A stretch of DNA of 64,000 nucleotides from Rickettsia rickettsii (GTDB lineage Bacteria; Pseudomonadota; Alphaproteobacteria; Rickettsiales; Rickettsiaceae). The notes beneath the pieces were generated by a model, which saw only the letters and a program-made list of their open reading frames with translations, searched no databases and was not told where the DNA came from. The translations under genes and the position numbers were made by a program. The stretch spans positions 1,076,001-1,140,000 of the forward strand of contig NZ_CP018914.1 of assembly GCF_001951015.1 (NCBI RefSeq), given 5' to 3'. Positions 61,136 to 64,000 of this stretch are shown in pieces (within the stretch, counting starts at the first letter, position 1; every line of letters starts with the position of its first letter).

Positions 61136-63151
61136 TCATGCCGCCTCCTCGTCTCTTGCTTCCTTAGCTTCAACGCACTTAGCCATAGTGACCGAATTTT
61201 TACTAATCACGTCAGTCATATAATAATTAATAGGTTCTGCAGTTATAGGCTCTTTTGATAACTTATCTTTAGAGCTAAACTTACTAAATTTATTTTCTAT
61301 AATTCTATCAATACTAGCAAATACCTTATATTCTTTAGCAAGTCTTACTCTTACTTCTTGCAAATTATCCATTCCGATATCTATTTTTAGATAACCGGCA
61401 AGTTCTTTAATAATTTCTATATCTTCTTTAGCTACCCCTACAGGCGATACTGCTTTTTCTGCTATTTGCGGTCTACCTTCTAAATTTACGTAAATTCCGC
61501 TCTGCTCGGTATAAGCAGCCGCAGGTAAAATTACATCAGCACTGCTAGCACCTGCGTCCCCGTGATGTCCTTGATATATTATAAAGGTCGATTTCAGCTT
61601 ATTAAATGGGATGGCGTCCGTTCCAAGTAAATAAGCGAGTTCCAACTCTTCGAGCTTAATAGGAGTATTAAAACCAATATCAAGACCGCCAACTATAGAA
61701 GCGTGATTATGCAATATATTAAAACCTTTCCAATCATCACGCATAATATTATATTCAGTCACTATCTTATGAATAAGCGACAATATAGCATATCCGTCAT
61801 CTCTTGCATATACACCGTCACCTACTATAATCATCAGATATTTTGCTGCTTTTAAGACTTTCGTAAACTCATGAGTACCAATAGCTAGCCCCTCAATAAT
61901 CTTAATATCACTTCCTAAATCCTGAATTTTATAGGTTTGGTTATGCCCCCCACCTATTCTTGCTACTTTTAGTGAGTCGGCACGTACTCGCATACCTATT
62001 CTACTATTTAATACTGGAGCTATTTGCCTTGGATTTGCTCCGATTAGCAAACATAAATCAGCCTTTTCTATCCCTGCAATAGTAGTATTAAATAAATAAT
62101 TGCCTCGCTGCATGGTATCTAGTTTATAGTCAAACTGATTAACGCTGTAATTATTAGAGCCAAGCTTTTGTAATAATGTTTTTAACATAAACATTGATTC
62201 GACAGAAGAGAGAGAACCAGCAATAGCAGCAATCTTTTCTGGTTTTACGGATTTTATTTTATCCGCTACTGTCTTTAAAGCTTCACTCCAGCTAGCTTCT
62301 ACTAACTTACCGTTTTTTCTGATATAAGGACGATCCAAGCGCTGATATTTTAAACCATCATAACTAAAACGATTCTTATCCGAAAGCCACTCTTCATTTA
62401 TTTCTTCATTAACACGAGGTAATATCCTCATTACCTCATCGCCTCTACTATCAATACGAATATTAGAGCCTTCGGCATCATGCACTCCAATGCTAGCGGT
62501 ATGTTTTAGCTCCCATTTACGAGCTTTAAAAGCATAAGGCTTAGAGTTCAAAGCACCGACGGGACAAATATCGATCATATTACCGGAAATTTCGGAATCT
62601 AAAGTTTGCTCTAAATATGAAGTTACTTCAATGTGTTCTCCACGGTGAATAGCGCCCATTTCCTCTATTCCCGCTATATCGCTTGCAAATCTAATACATC
62701 TTGTGCATTGTATGCATCTAGTCATCGCTGTTTTAATCAACGGTCCCATATATTTATCTTTAATAGATCTCTTATTTTCGTGGAATCTATTAGTACCTTT
62801 GCCATATCTGAAAGCCTGATCCTGTAAATTACACTCTCCGCCCTGATCACAAATAGGACAATCTAAAGGATGGTTAATCAGTAAAAACTCCATCACCCCT
62901 TCACGTGCTTTTTTTACCATCGGCGTATCGGTATGAATAACCATACCGTTACTTACCGGCATAGCACAAGAAGCTATAGGCTTTGGTGATTTTTCCATTT
63001 CAACCAAGCACATACGGCAATTACCAGCAATTTTTAGACGCTCATGATAACAAAAATGAGGGATTTCTTTTCCTGCTTGTTTACAGGCTTGATAAACGGT
63101 GCTACCTTCTGATACTTCTATTTCAGAACCGTCTATGTTCAGCTTTATCAT
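61136..63151 (-). CDS. nuoG: NADH-quinone oxidoreductase subunit G
   Basis: The largest peripheral subunit of complex I, holding clusters N1b, N4 and N5. The product is 671 aa. The N-terminal ferredoxin-like domain has CYHERLKIAGNCRMC for the 2Fe-2S cluster, then HPLDCPICDQGGECNLQD (His-Cys3) and TRCIQCTRCIRFASDIAG with ICPVGAL (4Fe-4S), and then a molybdopterin-oxidoreductase-like domain without Mo cofactor. I prefer the ATG at 63151 (MIKLNIDGSEIEV), 2 bp after the upstream gene; a TTG at 63166 would add five codons and overlap it. Confidence 0.96.
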   Translation of the reverse strand: MIKLNIDGSEIEVSEGSTVYQACKQAGKEIPHFCYHERLKIAGNCRMCLVEMEKSPKPIASCAMPVSNGMVIHTDTPMVKKAREGVMEFLLINHPLDCPICDQGGECNLQDQAFRYGKGTNRFHENKRSIKDKYMGPLIKTAMTRCIQCTRCIRFASDIAGIEEMGAIHRGEHIEVTSYLEQTLDSEISGNMIDICPVGALNSKPYAFKARKWELKHTASIGVHDAEGSNIRIDSRGDEVMRILPRVNEEINEEWLSDKNRFSYDGLKYQRLDRPYIRKNGKLVEASWSEALKTVADKIKSVKPEKIAAIAGSLSSVESMFMLKTLLQKLGSNNYSVNQFDYKLDTMQRGNYLFNTTIAGIEKADLCLLIGANPRQIAPVLNSRIGMRVRADSLKVARIGGGHNQTYKIQDLGSDIKIIEGLAIGTHEFTKVLKAAKYLMIIVGDGVYARDDGYAILSLIHKIVTEYNIMRDDWKGFNILHNHASIVGGLDIGFNTPIKLEELELAYLLGTDAIPFNKLKSTFIIYQGHHGDAGASSADVILPAAAYTEQSGIYVNLEGRPQIAEKAVSPVGVAKEDIEIIKELAGYLKIDIGMDNLQEVRVRLAKEYKVFASIDRIIENKFSKFSSKDKLSKEPITAEPINYYMTDVISKNSVTMAKCVEAKEARDEEAA

Positions 63152-63153
63152 TT

Positions 63154-63510
63154 TTATTTTATCCAATAAGTCATAGGGTTTGGGTATGCTTTGTCTTCTA
63201 TCATATATTTAAAACCGATGGCAACACGAAGTATATACCAAACAGCGAGTATAACGTATAGTACTACTCCAATCATGATAAACGTAAATATAAAACATAC
63301 AATCCACCCAAGAACCCCAAGGCAAAAAGTACGAAATAAAAACACGTAATGACTAATTGCAAAGTTATCGCCTTTATCTTTGTTAAGATATGCAAAAAAT
63401 ACCCCAATTAATGGCAATATCGGAGCTACGATCCCGCATAAATATAATATATATACTACAATTAAATTTTTCTTACCGCTCTCGGTATATTCTTTAAGAT
63501 GCTTGTCCAT
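63154..63510 (-). CDS. Small integral membrane protein (DUF4870/Tic20-like)
   Basis: The 118-aa product has three to four hydrophobic helices (about 15-42, 55-78, 80-105), with GIVAPILPLIGVFFAYLNKD and ISHYVFLFRTF as the family pattern and RVAIGFKYMIEDKAYPNPMT near the end. The function is unknown. It is 2 bp before nuoG, so it leads the nuoGHI transcript. It could help membrane insertion or be an unrelated passenger. Confidence 0.75.
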   Translation of the reverse strand: MDKHLKEYTESGKKNLIVVYILYLCGIVAPILPLIGVFFAYLNKDKGDNFAISHYVFLFRTFCLGVLGWIVCFIFTFIMIGVVLYVILAVWYILRVAIGFKYMIEDKAYPNPMTYWIK

Positions 63511-63539
63511 ATTTTTACCTCTTTATGTCGTTCCCATGT

Positions 63540-63667
63540 GGCGTTGTTGCATGGCTATCTGAATTGTCATTGCGAGCAGCCGTAGACTGCGTGGCAATCT
63601 CATAAAATAATAACAAACTCCCAATATTACGCACGTACAATTGCTACGCAATTTCCTCGCAATGACG
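63540..63667. repeat. Palindromic repeat between acnA and the membrane-protein gene
   Basis: GGCGTTGTTGCATGGCT (63540-63556) is a stray arm of the middle repeat upstream of ampG. Then TTGTCATTGCGAGCAGCC (from 63564) and TTTCCTCGCAATGACGA (to 63668) are the inverted ends of the most common family. Confidence 0.8.
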
Positions 63668-63678
63668 ATACCAGCAAA

Positions 63679-64000
63679 CTACCCCTTCAAACTCTCTACC
63701 ACAAAATGCATAATACTGCCGTGCTTTATATAATTTATCTCATTATCCGTAAATATTTGCAATATTAAATCGATTGTTCTTATTGCACCGGTTTGTTTTT
63801 GTATCACGCATTTAACAGGATGATAAGAGCTTATATTCTCGCTTAAGCCTGTAATGTCAATAGTTTCTGAACCGTCTAACTTTAAATCTAATCTTGTATT
63901 ATTGCCGGTAAAAGTGAGCGGTAAAATACCCATACCTACTAAATTTGATCGATGTATTCGCTCAAAGCTCTCGGCAATCACTGCCTTTACACCAAGCAAA
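63679..64000 (-). CDS. acnA: Aconitate hydratase, C-terminal end only
   Basis: Interconverts citrate and isocitrate in the TCA cycle. Only the last 107 codons are in the window; the gene continues beyond base 64000. The visible part is the swivel domain (domain 4), with VKAVIAESFERIHRSNLVGM and GILPLTF as the AcnA signature, where Ser/Arg bind the substrate. The end HGSIMHFVVESLKG is normal. It is transcribed towards nuoG, with a repeat between. Confidence 0.95.
   Translation of the reverse strand, partial: LLGVKAVIAESFERIHRSNLVGMGILPLTFTGNNTRLDLKLDGSETIDITGLSENISSYHPVKCVIQKQTGAIRTIDLILQIFTDNEINYIKHGSIMHFVVESLKG

Overview
The window is chromosomal DNA of an obligate intracellular alphaproteobacterium of the genus Rickettsia. 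This rests on very AT-rich, low-density coding; many ~100-150 bp palindromic repeats of the Rickettsia palindromic element (RPE) kind, several of them inside reading frames; a decayed metK; a second VirB4-like ATPase standing alone; a protein lysine methyltransferase closely resembling R. prowazekii PKMT1; and a complex I gene set split into two blocks. The several toxin-antitoxin and transporter remnants fit a spotted-fever-group or related genome better than the very reduced typhus group, but the species cannot be named from the sequence alone.

Layout. 1-5 kb: a giant NAD-glutamate dehydrogenase (cut by the window edge, minus strand) and mnmE. 5-8.8 kb: a poorly conserved stretch with a 433-aa lineage-specific protein, a promoter followed by a strongly structured non-coding segment, small gene remnants and a dead MFS exporter. 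8.9-12.4 kb: recA and a fabG-acpP-fabF fatty-acid cluster. 12.7-15.8 kb: an ABC-F ATPase and two coiled-coil/small proteins. 15.9-24.2 kb (mostly minus): an AAA/DUF4143 ATPase, gmk with an RPE in its coding sequence, an Xre regulator, mreC-mreB, lptG, a CAT-anticodon tRNA, pal, fabH and rpmF. 24.3-31 kb (plus): bamE, ftsY, polA without proofreading residues, metK pseudogene and another decayed ORF. 31-36 kb (minus): dnaE carrying an in-frame palindrome, and ugd. 36.5-42.8 kb (plus): an AsmA-like protein, ampG behind a nested stack of repeats, tatC and serS. 43-52.6 kb (plus): VirB4-like ATPase, a 1162-aa cysteine-rich exported protein, TerC, a small beta-barrel outer-membrane protein and PKMT1. 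52.7-53.4 kb: a broken RelE/HigB toxin in front of an intact HTH antitoxin. 53.4-64 kb: nuoJKLM (plus) facing nuoGHI (minus) with ccmA and gene remnants between them, then a small membrane protein and the end of acnA.

How it fits together. Most intact genes serve core functions: fatty-acid synthesis (fabG, acpP, fabF, fabH), envelope building (mreBC, lptG, pal, bamE, AsmA-like, ugd, ampG), replication and repair (dnaE, polA, recA), protein targeting (ftsY, tatC) and respiration on glutamate (gdh, acnA, complex I). Between and sometimes inside them lie mobile palindromes and genes in all stages of decay. The least explained items are the structured RNA candidate at about 6.45-6.72 kb, the cysteine-rich exported protein beside the VirB4 paralogue, and the palindromes that have become parts of DnaE, NuoL and Gmk.
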